Below, piece after piece: positions 27,624 to 37,254 of a stretch of DNA of 64,000 nt. Each line of letters starts with the position of its first letter. The stretch's first letter is position 1. Under the pieces are notes generated by a model, which saw nothing but the letters and a program-made list of their open reading frames with translations, had not been told where the DNA came from and did no database searches. Origin of the DNA: Luteimonas sp. BLCC-B24 (lineage in GTDB: Bacteria; Pseudomonadota; Gammaproteobacteria; Xanthomonadales; Xanthomonadaceae); assembly GCF_028550595.1 (NCBI RefSeq), contig NZ_JAQQGN010000002.1:124001-188000 (forward strand), read 5' to 3'. The position numbers and the translations under genes are program-made.

Positions 27624-28268
27624 TCAACGGGCTGGTCTCTCCGGCGCCATGGCGTAGCGGCTAATCGCGCAGAGCGAAAAGTAGAGCGCGCCTGCCAGGA
27701 CGATCCACCACGGTTGAGCCCAGGGGCTGTCGGGCGAGAGGTGGTCGAAGACATCCAGCGGGAGAGTGAGCTGGCGCATCACGTCGTCGGTGAAGCCGCC
27801 GCGTGGGATGGTTGCCGAAAAATGGTCGGCGATGGAGACGACAATCAGGAGCACGCCGAGGTGGATTGCGAGCTTGAGGCCTTCGATCGCCCAGGTGCTG
27901 TCCCGACGGGTCGTCATGTAGATCAGGCCTTTGCCGATCAGCATCGCGAGTATGGACACCAGAAGCAGGCCGCTCGGCAGCGCCTGGAACGCCTTGATCG
28001 CGAACAGGCAGATGCAGGAGAGCGCGGCGCAGAGGCATGCGGCGACCTTGAGTCTGTCGTGCCAGGGGGCTTTCACATGCAGCATGAAGACGCCCGACAG
28101 CGCGAGCAGGGCGGGAAGTTCCAGAGCGATGAGCACGATGGCGGAGAACACACTCGCCCCGCCCGCCGTCATCGGCGACAGCCAGACAAGGATGAAGAAC
28201 AGCGCGGTGGTCGCGTCCGGGAACGCAGCGAGTAATCGATGTGGCACAAGAGGCTTGGTGGCGTGCAT
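27624..28268 (-). CDS. Hypothetical polytopic membrane protein
   Basis: A 214-aa protein with about five membrane segments (ALFFILVWLSPMTAGGASVF, AIVLIALELPALLALSGVFML, VAACLCAALSCICLFAIKAF, GLLLVSILAMLIGKGLIYM, LKLAIHLGVLLIVVSIADHF) and a final helix (WWIVLAGALYFSLCAISRY). No family was recognised. It is transcribed against its neighbours and lies between the intact gap gene with its terminator and a decayed copy of the gap 3' end with a near-identical terminator, so it looks inserted. Confidence 0.6.
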   Translation of the reverse strand: MHATKPLVPHRLLAAFPDATTALFFILVWLSPMTAGGASVFSAIVLIALELPALLALSGVFMLHVKAPWHDRLKVAACLCAALSCICLFAIKAFQALPSGLLLVSILAMLIGKGLIYMTTRRDSTWAIEGLKLAIHLGVLLIVVSIADHFSATIPRGGFTDDVMRQLTLPLDVFDHLSPDSPWAQPWWIVLAGALYFSLCAISRYAMAPERPAR

Positions 28269-28388
28269 GTGTTGCTATGGAAGCAGACGGTGGCGAACGT
28301 CACCTGTGCGCACGCAAATGTGGACCCGTTTGCGGGCCCGGCCGGGTGGCGACGGCGCGCCCCAGAGCGCCCTTGCAAGGTGGCCTGT

Positions 28389-28472
28389 GTCGAACTGGTC
28401 AACTGGCCCGACAGCAAGTGAGGTTACTCCAGCGAGGGCCTGGAGGTGAGGCGCGTGGTGGCATCTAAGTAA
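28389..28472 (+). pseudogene. Decayed copy of the gap 3' end
   Basis: Read in frame, this stretch gives VELVNWPDSK, a stop, then GYSSEGLEVRRVVASK and TAA. The last codons of gap give [16 protein letters not shown]...[10 protein letters not shown] and TAA. The match is collinear without gaps over 28 codons; the internal TGA replaces the TGG of NEWGY. The DNA identity and the terminator that follows show common origin. No gap sequence is evident further upstream in the copy. Confidence 0.8.
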
Positions 28473-28500
28473 GCCGCCAGTCGCTTTTTGCAGGACCCGA

Positions 28501-28531
28501 AAGCCCCGCCCGTTCGGGGCTTCTTGTTTTC
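28501..28531 (+). terminator. Terminator behind the gap remnant
   Basis: Stem AAGCCCCG / CGGGGCTT (28501-28522) with a 6-base loop and a strong T-rich tail (CTTGTTTT). It is nearly the same as the gap terminator and was probably copied with it. Confidence 0.8.
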
Positions 28532-28587
28532 GCTGCGGCGCTGCGTAAGGTGGCCGGCAGCGCGCCGCCCGGCGCGGTGGGGGTGAC

Positions 28588-31308
28588 ATGGAAGAACTCG
28601 TCGTGCTGATCGGACTGGCGCTGTTGACGGTGCCCGTTCTGCTGATCGTCGCGCTGGTCATGCTGCTGGGCCTGCGCCGGCGGGTGTCCGATCTCGAGGA
28701 TCTCAGTGAGCGGCTGCGTGCGGAGATCGCCCGCGGTACGACGGCGGGCGCTGTGCCTCCTGCGCCAGCCCGCGAGACGCCGGCAGTCTCCGTGCCCGGC
28801 ACCCTCGCAGCGTCTGCGCCCGCGTCGCCGCCTTCGGATGGCGGACCGACGGGCCCGGCGCCCGCGTCGCCTGCGCCGTCCGCCGGACCACCGCCATTGC
28901 CGCCTGCGCCGCCGCGCGAGCCCTGGCGCGATGCGGATCCCGTGCGTCCCGCGCCATCGCCGCATCCCGAGGCCGTGCCTGCAGCGCCTGCGGGGCCGAA
29001 TGCGTTCGAGCGCGGCCTGCGGCTGGTCCGCCAGTGGTTCACCTCCGGCAACGTGCCGGTGAAGATCGGCATGCTGGTGCTGTTCGCCGGTGTCGCCGCG
29101 CTGCTCAAGTACGCCAGCGACGAGGGTTTGCTGCAGGTGCCGGTGTCGGTGCGCCTGGCCGCCGTGTCGGTGGCCGCGGTGGCAGGCCTGGTGTTCGGCT
29201 GGATGCGCCGGGACAGCCATCGCACGTTCGCGCTCAGCCTGCAGGGCGGGATGATCGGCATCCTGCTGCTGGTGGTGTTTGCCGCGTCGCGGATGTTCGG
29301 ACTCGTGCCGATGGCGTTCGCGTTCGCCGCGAGCGTGGCGCTGGTGTTCGGCGCCGGTGCGCTGGCGGTGTTGCAGGGTGCGATGGCGCTGGCGGTGTTC
29401 GCCGTACTGGCGGGCTTCCTCGCCCCGATCTGGCTCTCGACCGGGGGCGGCAACCACGTCGCGCTGTTCGGCTATTACGCGGTGCTCAACGTGGCGATCG
29501 TCACCATCGCCTGGTTCCGCGCCTGGCGTCTGCTCAACCTGCTGGGCTTCGTGTTCACCTTCGGCATCGGCACGCTCTGGGGCGTCCTCGATTACGCGGC
29601 CACCGACTACGCATCCGCGCAGGCGTTCCTTGCGTTGTTCTTCGCGCTCTATCTGGCGGTGCCGCTGCTGCATGCACGCCGCCGGCCGATGGGACGCCGC
29701 GATCTGATCGACGGCTGCCTGGTGTTCGGCATGCCGTTGATCGCGTTCTCGCTGCAGTCGGGTCTGTTGCGCGACGACACGACCGCACTGGCGCTCTGTG
29801 CGCTGGGTCTCGCGGCGGTGTATGCCGGTCTGTCGTGGTGGCTGCGTCGCGGCGGGCGCTTCGAGGTGCTGCAGCACGCGTACGCACTGCTGGCCGCGGG
29901 CTTCGCCACGCTGGCCGTGCCGCTGGCGCTGTCGGCGCAGGCCACGGCCAGCGTATTCGCGCTGGAGGGAGCCGCGCTGGTCTGGCTGGGCCTGCGCCAG
30001 CAGCGGCGTCTGCCGCGCTGGTCGGGCATTGCGCTGCAGGGCGCGGCGGTGGTCGCGTACGCGTTCGCCGCGGGCAATACCACCGTGACCGAAACGCCGT
30101 TCGCGCACGGCCTGTTCGTCGGCGCGATGCTCTTCGTCGTCGCCGGGCTCGCGATCGCGTGGTCGTATTCGCGTGCGGGGGCGTCCGTGCCCGCGCGGCT
30201 GGCGTATCTCTGGGCGATGGTCTGGTGGCTCGGCGCCTGGACGCTGGAGCTGCAGCGCGTGTTGCCGGGGCGCGATGTCCCCGATGCGCTGCTGGTTCTG
30301 GCGGCGGTTACGGGCTGGCTGGCCGCCGAACGCAGCCGGCGCGTGTTCGATCCGCTGCTGGCCGGCACGGCCTGTGTCGCGTTGGCGGCAGCGCTGCCGT
30401 TGGCCTTCCTGCAGGCCGAGGCACATCAGCAGCCCTTCGCGGGCAACGGCCTGTGGGCGTGGCTGGTCTTCGCCGCATTCGGTGTGCGCAGCCTGCTGTG
30501 CCTGCGCGTCGGCGACAGCGGATTCGCCCGCGCCGCACAGTTCGTCTGGTGGCTGCTGTGGCCGTTCGCGGCGTCGCTGCTGCTGGTGCACCTGTCCGAA
30601 CGGATGGAGGGCGGCGACGGCTGGTCGCTGGTCGCGGCTGTGGCGCCGTGGCTGGCGATCACCGCGGTGGCGTTGCTGCGCTGGTCGTGGCTCACGCATC
30701 CGCTGGGGGCGACCTTCGACACGATGCGCGCGGCGTTCCACACCGTGTGTTGCGCGCTGCTGGCCCTCTGGTGGCTGCTGGCGCTCGGCAACGCAGGCAA
30801 TGCCGCGCCGCTGCCGTGGATCGCGCTGTTCAATCCGCTCGATCTCGCACAGGCGGCGGTGCTGTTGCTGATCGCGCGCTGGCTCTGGCGTGACGATGCG
30901 CCGTTCGATGCGCACGCCCGTGTGCCGCTGCTGTCGGCCGGCGCGTTCCTGCTGGTCACCGTGATCACGCTGCGCGGCGCGCATCACTGGGGCGGCGTGC
31001 CGTGGAGCAGCGCACTCGCGGGCAGCAGCCTCGCGCAGACCAGCCTCACGGTCGTCTGGAGTGTGCTCGGTGTGCTGGGCTGGGTGATCGGTTCGCGCCG
31101 CGGCCAGCGGCTGCTATGGCTGGCCGGTGCGGCGCTGATGGCCATCGTGCTGGCCAAGCTGGTGCTGGTGGACCGCAGCCACCTCGGCAATCTGTGGGGC
31201 ATCGGCTCGTTCATCGCCTACGGCCTGCTGTGCACGGTCGTCGGCTTCTTCGCGCCGGCGCCGCCGCGCGCTTCGACCCTCGAACCGGCGCAGGAGACCG
31301 GCCCATGA
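28588..31308 (+). CDS. DUF2339 multi-pass membrane protein
   Basis: A 906-aa inner-membrane protein. An N-terminal helix (LIGLALLTVPVLLIVALVMLLGL) is followed by a coiled-coil piece, a Pro/Ala-rich linker of about 100 residues and then more than twenty hydrophobic segments, beginning with VKIGMLVLFAGVAALLKYASDEG, the recognisable DUF2339 start. The function is unknown; roles in envelope or membrane processes have been suggested for such proteins. Its stop overlaps the DUF3999 gene by 4 bases, and the pairing is common, so the two probably work together. Confidence 0.88.
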   Translation: MEELVVLIGLALLTVPVLLIVALVMLLGLRRRVSDLEDLSERLRAEIARGTTAGAVPPAPARETPAVSVPGTLAASAPASPPSDGGPTGPAPASPAPSAGPPPLPPAPPREPWRDADPVRPAPSPHPEAVPAAPAGPNAFERGLRLVRQWFTSGNVPVKIGMLVLFAGVAALLKYASDEGLLQVPVSVRLAAVSVAAVAGLVFGWMRRDSHRTFALSLQGGMIGILLLVVFAASRMFGLVPMAFAFAASVALVFGAGALAVLQGAMALAVFAVLAGFLAPIWLSTGGGNHVALFGYYAVLNVAIVTIAWFRAWRLLNLLGFVFTFGIGTLWGVLDYAATDYASAQAFLALFFALYLAVPLLHARRRPMGRRDLIDGCLVFGMPLIAFSLQSGLLRDDTTALALCALGLAAVYAGLSWWLRRGGRFEVLQHAYALLAAGFATLAVPLALSAQATASVFALEGAALVWLGLRQQRRLPRWSGIALQGAAVVAYAFAAGNTTVTETPFAHGLFVGAMLFVVAGLAIAWSYSRAGASVPARLAYLWAMVWWLGAWTLELQRVLPGRDVPDALLVLAAVTGWLAAERSRRVFDPLLAGTACVALAAALPLAFLQAEAHQQPFAGNGLWAWLVFAAFGVRSLLCLRVGDSGFARAAQFVWWLLWPFAASLLLVHLSERMEGGDGWSLVAAVAPWLAITAVALLRWSWLTHPLGATFDTMRAAFHTVCCALLALWWLLALGNAGNAAPLPWIALFNPLDLAQAAVLLLIARWLWRDDAPFDAHARVPLLSAGAFLLVTVITLRGAHHWGGVPWSSALAGSSLAQTSLTVVWSVLGVLGWVIGSRRGQRLLWLAGAALMAIVLAKLVLVDRSHLGNLWGIGSFIAYGLLCTVVGFFAPAPPRASTLEPAQETGP

Positions 31309-32669
31309 CGCGGATCACGAGATGCACGACCGTCCTCGCCGCCGGCCTGTGGTGCGGCGGCGCGGCGGCAGCCGGCAGCGATGAGGCGTTCGTCGCGCAA
31401 TGGCCGCTGACCCTGTCCTCCGCCGATGCCGGTGCCTACCGGGTCGAACTCGACGAGGCGGTGTACGCGACCACGGTGTCGCCCACGCTGCGCGATCTGG
31501 TCGTGGTCAATGGTGCGGGCCGACAGGTGCCTGCACTGCTGCAGCCCGCCGACGCGCCCGAGGCGCGGCGCACCACGCTCAGCCTGCCCTGGTTCCCGCT
31601 TCCGGCCACCGCGGCGCGTGCGGGCGGCGATATCGCCGCGATCAGCGAGCTCGATCCCGACGGCCGCCTGCGCCGCATCCAGTGGCAACCCGCGCCGGGC
31701 GATGCGCCGCCGGCCGCGTTGCTGGCGGATGCCAGCGCATCGGACGCGCCGCTGCAGGCGCTGGTACTGGGCTGGGAGGCGGCGGAGGTGCCGTTCGAGC
31801 GTACGGTGCGGGTGGAGGTGTCCGACGATCTGCGCGCATGGCGCCCGACGGCGGCAGCCGGTCGGCTGCTCGACCTGCAGCGTGGCGATGCACGGCTGGT
31901 CGAGCGCCGGATCGTGTTCGATCGTCCCGTCCGCGCCCGCTACCTGCGGCTCACGCCCGGCGCCGGAGCTGGCCCGATGCCGGCGATCGTGTCGATCACC
32001 GGCGAATCGCCCGCGCTGGCGGAGGCGCCGGCGCTGGCGTGGCGCGCGCTCGAACCCGTGGCGCCTGCCGATGCCGAAGGCGGGCTGATGTTCCATCTGG
32101 ATGCGCGGTTGCCGGTGACGCACGTGGACATCGCGCTCGACGGCAATGCGACCGCGCGTTGGACGCTCGCGGTGCGCGACGGCGACGACGCGCCGTGGCG
32201 CACGGTCGCCAGTGACTGGCTGGTGTATCGGGTCGGCACCGGCACCGACGCCCGCACACCACCACGCCCGCTCGATGCCACGGTGCGCGCGCGTCAGTGG
32301 CGCCTGGTGCCCGATACGCCCGGTGCCGGCGGCGCGCCCGCACTCCGGCTCGGCTACCGGCTGGAGCAGCTGGTGTTCGTCGCCGAAGGTGCACCGCCGT
32401 TCGTGCTGCGTGCGGGGAGTGCACGCGCCGTTCGCGTCGATGCGGCCGTCGCGCCGCTGCTGGCCGATCTGGAGGCGCGCGATGGCGGCGGTTGGCGCCC
32501 CGCGGTCGCGAGCCTCGGCGCACGCACGGAACTGGCCGGCGCTGCCGCACTCGACGACACCCGCCCACGCGACTGGGGCACCTGGCTGCTGTGGACGATG
32601 CTGCTGCTCGGGGTGCTGCTGGTCGGGGGCTTCGCACTGAGCCTGCTCAGGGCGCCGAAGCCGCGTTGA
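31305..32669 (+). CDS. DUF3999 membrane-anchored periplasmic protein
   Basis: A 454-aa protein with a signal peptide ([17 protein letters not shown]), a large beta-rich periplasmic part with FEAQWPL-like [22 protein letters not shown] and [22 protein letters not shown], and a C-terminal membrane helix ([23 protein letters not shown]) with a short basic tail. The ATG overlaps the DUF2339 stop (ATGA), so the two are co-translated. Residues 120-230 resemble a discoidin-like sugar-binding fold, which is only an impression. Confidence 0.85.
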   Translation: MTRITRCTTVLAAGLWCGGAAAAGSDEAFVAQWPLTLSSADAGAYRVELDEAVYATTVSPTLRDLVVVNGAGRQVPALLQPADAPEARRTTLSLPWFPLPATAARAGGDIAAISELDPDGRLRRIQWQPAPGDAPPAALLADASASDAPLQALVLGWEAAEVPFERTVRVEVSDDLRAWRPTAAAGRLLDLQRGDARLVERRIVFDRPVRARYLRLTPGAGAGPMPAIVSITGESPALAEAPALAWRALEPVAPADAEGGLMFHLDARLPVTHVDIALDGNATARWTLAVRDGDDAPWRTVASDWLVYRVGTGTDARTPPRPLDATVRARQWRLVPDTPGAGGAPALRLGYRLEQLVFVAEGAPPFVLRAGSARAVRVDAAVAPLLADLEARDGGGWRPAVASLGARTELAGAAALDDTRPRDWGTWLLWTMLLLGVLLVGGFALSLLRAPKPR

Positions 32670-32796
32670 TCGACGCGACCCGTGCGGTTCACCGCACCCC
32701 CGCGCCTCGTCCGCGGGTTCGGCCGGGTTTGCCTGGTCACGTGCCCAGCGCGGACAATGGACCGGCGACGCACCGTGTTCTCCGTTCGGATACGGC

Positions 32797-32870
32797 GAAT
32801 CCAGACCCCATGACCATCGTCCGCATGACCGACCCCGACCGCTCCGGCAAGCGCGTGCTGATCCGGCAGG
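32797..32870 (+). repeat. Direct copy of the pgk leader and first codons
   Basis: These 74 bases match 32964-33037 with two mismatches (offset 167 bp). They cover the upstream GAATCCAGACCCC, the pgk ATG and about 20 codons. The copy carries its own start signals, so it could be translated. Confidence 0.9.
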
Positions 32871-32884
32871 GCGAGCTGGTCTGA
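32810..32884 (+). pseudogene. Short pgk-start ORF (24 residues) upstream of pgk
   Basis: The duplicated pgk start opens a frame of 24 residues, [20 protein letters not shown] then GELV, and a TGA. The first 20 match PGK except at two positions; then the match ends. A perfect 10-bp hairpin begins directly after the stop. It is most simply a duplication scar. Because it keeps the same leader as pgk it may be translated as a leader peptide. Confidence 0.7.
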
Positions 32885-32908
32885 GCGGACCGCCTTCCGG
32901 CGGTCCGC
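32885..32908 (+). terminator. Perfect GC hairpin after the pgk-like short ORF
   Basis: GCGGACCGCC / GGCGGTCCGC with a TTCC loop, 10 bp without mismatch, starting one base after the short ORF's stop. No T-tract follows, so it may be a weak terminator, an mRNA processing block or an attenuator in the pgk leader. Confidence 0.5.
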
Positions 32909-32976
32909 GCGGCGAGCGGCCGGCCACGGAGGGCATGGCCCACATCCTTCCGCTCATTCAAGAGAATCCAGACCCC

Positions 32977-34152
32977 ATGACCATCGTCCGCATGACCGAC
33001 CTCGACCTCTCCGGCAAGCGCGTGCTGATCCGGCAGGACCTCAACGTGCCTGTCGACGGCGGCAAGGTTACCTCCGACCAGCGCATCACCGCATCGCTGC
33101 CGACCTTGAAGTACGCGCTGGAGAAGGGCGCGGCGGTGATGGTGACCTCGCATCTGGGCCGCCCCAAGGAGGGCAGCTGGAGCGAGGCGGATTCGCTGGC
33201 GCCGGTGGCCGCGCGCCTGTCGGAACTGCTCGGCATCGAGGTGCCGCTGGTGCGCGACTGGGTCGACGGCGTCGAGGTCGCGCCGGGGCAGCTGGTGCTG
33301 CTGGAGAACTGCCGCATGAACGTCGGCGAGAAGGACGACGACGACGCGTTGTCGAAGCAGTACGCCGCGCTGTGCGATGTCTTCGTCATGGATGCCTTCG
33401 GCACGGCGCACCGCGCGCAGGCGTCGACGCACGGCGTGATCCGCTTCGCGAAGGTCGCGGCCGGCGGCCCGCTGCTGATGGCCGAGCTCGATGCGCTGGC
33501 CAGGGCGCTCGATGCGCCGGCGCGGCCGCTGCTGGCGATCGTCGCCGGCAGCAAGGTGTCGACCAAGCTCGAACTGCTCTCGTCACTGGTGGGCAAGGTC
33601 GACCAGCTCATCGTCGGCGGCGGTATCGCCAACACCTTCATCGCCGCGCTCGGTCACGACGTTGGAAAGTCACTGGTCGAGACCGATCTGCTCGATACCG
33701 CGAAGCAGATCATGGCCGACGCCAGGGCGCGCGGCGCCGAGATTCCGGTGCCGACCGACGTCGTCGTTGCGCCCGCGTTCGCGGCTGATGCACCGGCGAC
33801 GGTCAAGGCCGTCGACGCGGTCGGCGCCGACGACATGATCCTCGACATCGGCCCGGACACCGCCAAGCGCTACGCCGCGATGATCGAAAGTGCGGGCACC
33901 GTGGTCTGGAACGGCCCGGTCGGTGTGTTCGAGTTCGACGCCTTCGGCACGGGCACCGAGGCGCTGGCGCGCGCGGTCGCGGCCTCGAAGGCGTTTTCGA
34001 TCGCCGGCGGCGGCGACACGCTGGCCGCGGTCGACAAGTACGGCATCGCCGACGACGTGTCCTACATCTCCACCGGCGGCGGCGCGTTCCTGGAGTTTCT
34101 CGAAGGCAAGACGCTGCCGGCGGTCGCGGCACTCGACGCGCGCGGCGCGTGA
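32977..34152 (+). CDS. pgk: Phosphoglycerate kinase
   Basis: A 391-aa monomeric glycolytic kinase. Substrate-side motifs include [27 protein letters not shown] and [15 protein letters not shown] (family: LLENVRF). Nucleotide-side motifs are [43 protein letters not shown] and the C-terminal [13 protein letters not shown]...[16 protein letters not shown]. The start is the second of two duplicated pgk-like starts; only this frame continues. Its stop overlaps the following HAD gene. Confidence 0.98.
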   Translation: MTIVRMTDLDLSGKRVLIRQDLNVPVDGGKVTSDQRITASLPTLKYALEKGAAVMVTSHLGRPKEGSWSEADSLAPVAARLSELLGIEVPLVRDWVDGVEVAPGQLVLLENCRMNVGEKDDDDALSKQYAALCDVFVMDAFGTAHRAQASTHGVIRFAKVAAGGPLLMAELDALARALDAPARPLLAIVAGSKVSTKLELLSSLVGKVDQLIVGGGIANTFIAALGHDVGKSLVETDLLDTAKQIMADARARGAEIPVPTDVVVAPAFAADAPATVKAVDAVGADDMILDIGPDTAKRYAAMIESAGTVVWNGPVGVFEFDAFGTGTEALARAVAASKAFSIAGGGDTLAAVDKYGIADDVSYISTGGGAFLEFLEGKTLPAVAALDARGA

Positions 34153-34790
34153 CCGACGCGCTGTTCTTCGATCTCGACGGCACGCTGATCGATTCGGAGG
34201 CGGGCATCCTCGGCGGCATCGCCCATACGCTCGAACGGATGGGGCATCCGCCGCTGGACCGCGCACAGCTGCTGCCGTGGATCGGCCCGCCGCTGCGTGA
34301 CAGCTTCGAGACGCTGTTCGAGGGTGACGGCCACCGCGCCGAGCAGGCGGTCACGCTCTATCGCCAGCGGTACGACGCGGGCGGCTGGCGCGAGCACAGC
34401 GTCTATCCGGGCATCCCCGAGCTGATCGGCGCTCTGCGGACGGCAGGGCGCCGGCTCGCGGTCGTGACCTCGAAGAACGAGGGTTTCGCACGGCGCATTC
34501 TTCGATCGCTGCCGTTCGGCGCGGCGTTCGAAACCGTGGTCGGCGCCAGCGACGACGGCGCGCGTCGCTACAAGCGGGAGCTGATCGCGGAGGCGTTGTC
34601 GCGGCTGGACCTGCCGGCCTCGGGCGCGACGATGATCGGCGACCGGCGCATGGACATCGAGGGTGCACGCCAGCACGGGATGCGCTCGATCGGCGTGCTC
34701 TGGGGCTTCGGCAGCGCGGACGAACTGCGCGCGGCCGGGGCCGGTCGGCTCGTGGCGTCGACGGACGCGCTGTTGAACGCGCTGCGTTGA
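34149..34790 (+). CDS. HAD-superfamily phosphatase, phosphoglycolate-phosphatase-like
   Basis: A 213-aa haloacid-dehalogenase hydrolase. The nucleophile motif is [12 protein letters not shown] (Asp8), a helical cap follows, motif II lies in VVTSKN, the conserved Lys in RRYKREL and motif IV is [16 protein letters not shown]. The GTG start overlaps the pgk stop by 4 bases, so it is coupled to pgk. Its place between pgk and pyk suggests repair or removal of a phosphorylated side product of glycolysis, but the substrate is unknown. Confidence 0.88.
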   Translation: MTDALFFDLDGTLIDSEAGILGGIAHTLERMGHPPLDRAQLLPWIGPPLRDSFETLFEGDGHRAEQAVTLYRQRYDAGGWREHSVYPGIPELIGALRTAGRRLAVVTSKNEGFARRILRSLPFGAAFETVVGASDDGARRYKRELIAEALSRLDLPASGATMIGDRRMDIEGARQHGMRSIGVLWGFGSADELRAAGAGRLVASTDALLNALR

Positions 34791-35098
34791 GGCGGCGGCC
34801 AGCGCGGCACGTGGTGCGGCGCAGTGCCGGTGGACGGGGCTCGGGGCTGTCCGGCCACCAACAGGCGCGTTGAACCCGGAGCGCACCGGGGTTCGGGCGC
34901 CACGCGGTGTGCGAGACGCGGCACCTCCGGTCCCGGAACGGGCCCGCGGCCGCCCGCCGCCGGACCCGTGCAATACGGGGCCGGATACTCCGGGCCGTGT
35001 TTTCCAGTAATGTCGGAGCGCGCGCCGGGGAGCGCGTAGACCTGCGCCTGCTGCCGCGCAACATGCCTTTGACTACCGGTGGACACTACACTCGGCCC
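34791..35098 (+). other. Intergenic stretch before pyk
   Basis: About 310 bp without a gene I can support. It presumably holds the pyk promoter. A GC-rich imperfect hairpin (GAACCCGG and CCGGGGTTC, about 34871-34893) is the only structure I see. Confidence 0.5.
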
Positions 35099-36589
35099 AT
35101 GACCACGACTGACCTTCCTCCCGTTCCGGCGCATCGCCGCCGCACCCGCATCCTCGCCACCCTGGGGCCTGCAACCGACGCCCCGGGCGTGCTCGACGCC
35201 CTGATCGCCGCCGGCGTCAATGCGGTCCGCCTCAATTTCTCGCACGGCGATCCCGCCTCGCAAAAGGCGCGCGCCGACGCCGTGCGCGAAGCGGCCGACC
35301 GCGCCGGTGTCGAAGTCGGCATCCTCGCCGACCTGCCGGGGCCGAAGATCCGCATCGAGAAGTTCGCCGACGGCAAGGTGCAGCTGCGTGCCGGCGCCCG
35401 CTTCGATCTGGTGGCCGATCCCGACGCGCCGCCCGGCACCGTCGACGAGGTCGGCGTGAGTTATCTCGGCCTGCCCGGGGACGTCGAAGCGGGCGACGTG
35501 CTGCTGCTCGACGACGGCCTGATGCAGCTGCAGGTCACCGCGGTCGAAGGCGCGCGCATCGTCACCCGCGTCCTCAACGACGGCGTGCTGTCGAACCGCA
35601 AGGGACTGAACAAGCAGGGCGGTGGCCTGTCGCTCGGCGCGCTGACCGACCACGACCGGCAGCTGATCCAGGTGGCCGCCGACATCGGCGTGGATTTCAT
35701 CGCGGTGTCGTTCTGCCGCAACGCCGCCGACATGGAAGAGGCCCGGTCGATCGCGCGTGCCCACGGCAGTGATGCCGCGCTGGTGTCGAAGATCGAGCGC
35801 ACCGAGGCGATCGAGAATCTGGCCGAGATCATCGATGCCAGCGATGTGGTGATGGTGGCGCGTGGCGATCTCGGTGTGGAGATCGGCGATGCCGAGCTGC
35901 CCGGCCTGCAGAAGAAGATCATCCGCGAGTCGCTGGCCCGCAACAAGGTGGTGATCACCGCGACCCAGATGCTGCAGTCGATGGTGGAAAGCCCGATGCC
36001 GACGCGCGCCGAGGTGCTCGATGTGGCCAACTCGGTCATCGACGGCACCGACGCGGTGATGCTGTCGGCCGAAACGGCGGCCGGCGCGTACCCGGTGCGC
36101 GCGGTCGAGGCGATGGCGCGCATCTGCGTCGGTGCCGAGCGCCAGTTCGCCCACGACACCGATTTCGAAAAGGCGCAGCGCAATCTGGAACGCGCCGACC
36201 ATGCGATCGCGATGGCCGCGATGTTCCTGTCCGAGCACGTCGGTGTGGGCGCGATCGTCGCGATGACCGAATCCGGCGGCACCGCGCGCTATCTGTCGCG
36301 CTTTCGCGGCGGCGCGCTCGTGTATGCGTTCTCGCGCCACGCGGATGCGCGCCGACGCATGTCGCTGATGCGTGACGTGTTCCCGTTCGACTACGACAGC
36401 CGCGGACAGACTCCGCGCGAAGCGGCGCGCGGCAGCATCCGCCTGCTGGTCGAAGCCGGCTTGCTCGGCCCGGGGGAGCGCGTGGTGTTCACCAGTGGCG
36501 AGCACATGGAAACCCATGGCGCCACGAACACGCTGCGTCTGCTGCAGGTGGGTCAGGACGGCCGCGCCGAGGGGCTGGGCGAACTCTGA
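35099..36589 (+). CDS. pyk: Pyruvate kinase
   Basis: A 496-aa enzyme converting phosphoenolpyruvate to pyruvate with ATP formation. Motifs: TRILATLGPATDAPG, AVRLNFSHG, LADLPGPKIRIEKF, DFIAVSFCRNAADM, SKIERTEAIENLAEII, the signature VMVARGDLGVEIG, ITATQMLQSMVESPMPTRAEVLDVANSVIDGTDAVMLSAETAAGAYPV (domain A), then a C-terminal regulatory domain with AMTESGGTARYLSRFR. The ATG at 35099 fits the family N-terminus; upstream in-frame codons look non-coding. Confidence 0.97.
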   Translation: MTTTDLPPVPAHRRRTRILATLGPATDAPGVLDALIAAGVNAVRLNFSHGDPASQKARADAVREAADRAGVEVGILADLPGPKIRIEKFADGKVQLRAGARFDLVADPDAPPGTVDEVGVSYLGLPGDVEAGDVLLLDDGLMQLQVTAVEGARIVTRVLNDGVLSNRKGLNKQGGGLSLGALTDHDRQLIQVAADIGVDFIAVSFCRNAADMEEARSIARAHGSDAALVSKIERTEAIENLAEIIDASDVVMVARGDLGVEIGDAELPGLQKKIIRESLARNKVVITATQMLQSMVESPMPTRAEVLDVANSVIDGTDAVMLSAETAAGAYPVRAVEAMARICVGAERQFAHDTDFEKAQRNLERADHAIAMAAMFLSEHVGVGAIVAMTESGGTARYLSRFRGGALVYAFSRHADARRRMSLMRDVFPFDYDSRGQTPREAARGSIRLLVEAGLLGPGERVVFTSGEHMETHGATNTLRLLQVGQDGRAEGLGEL

Positions 36590-37254
36590 CCGCGCGCCGG
36601 TCCGCCGGAAGCCCGCGCTGATCGAGCACCACGCCGAACCCGGGATGGCGGAGCATGTCGATCTCGCCGCTGGCGGCGAGACGGATGCTGCGGATGCAGG
36701 TGGCCTCGCCGGCGAGGCCACCGCGACGCGAGGCGCGATCGGGCCGCTCGGCCCGGGCCGCGGCCTCCGCGATGCGTGCCTGATCGAACTGCCCGCCGGC
36801 GTCCTCGCTGTGTGGGTCGGCGACCGCGTGCGGCATCGCGTGCAGGTGCGGCGTCGCCTGGATCACCGGCGCGTTCCGGTCAGGCAAGTGCGATCGGCCC
36901 CTGTGCCTGCGGGCCGGTCTCGCCGGGCCCACGGTCGCAACGCAGACCGTGGCTCTGCTGCAACGTCGCCATCGTGGTCGGCGCGCGCGTCCTGTCCGGC
37001 CTGCTGCCGGGGGCAGGTCTTGGCATCGGTCATCCGCGGCGCGGCGATCGTGATCCGCAACGGAAGGGCGTATCGGGCGATTCGCACGGGCGCTCCGGTG
37101 GCGCCCGCAGGATGTGACGCCCGGATGCCGGGAATCCCGAGCGTCGACCGTCATCGGCGCGGCGGACGCGCGGTCGTCGGGTGTCGCCCATCGGGCTGCG
37201 AGAAGGCCCCGGGCTATAATCGCGCCCCTCCCGTCGCGACCCCGGAACCCCGTC
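36590..37254 (+). other. Long intergenic region between pyk and fba
   Basis: About 665 bp without a gene I can recognise. Several open frames cross it on both strands, as usual at this GC content, but none gives protein-like sequence or a ribosome site. It contains the fba promoter near its right end. A degraded gene on the minus strand is possible but not demonstrable. Confidence 0.5.
37215..37220 (+). promoter_or_regulatory. Candidate -10 box of fba
   Basis: A perfect TATAAT stands out in this GC-rich context, 34 bases before the fba ATG. No good -35 hexamer is visible at the expected distance. Confidence 0.55.

Noticed and set aside
28465-30987. 840-codon open frame antisense to the DUF2339 gene
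   Set aside because: It is Arg/Gln/His-rich with no domain, as expected from the complement of a high-GC gene; the opposite frame has clear membrane helices and a family match.
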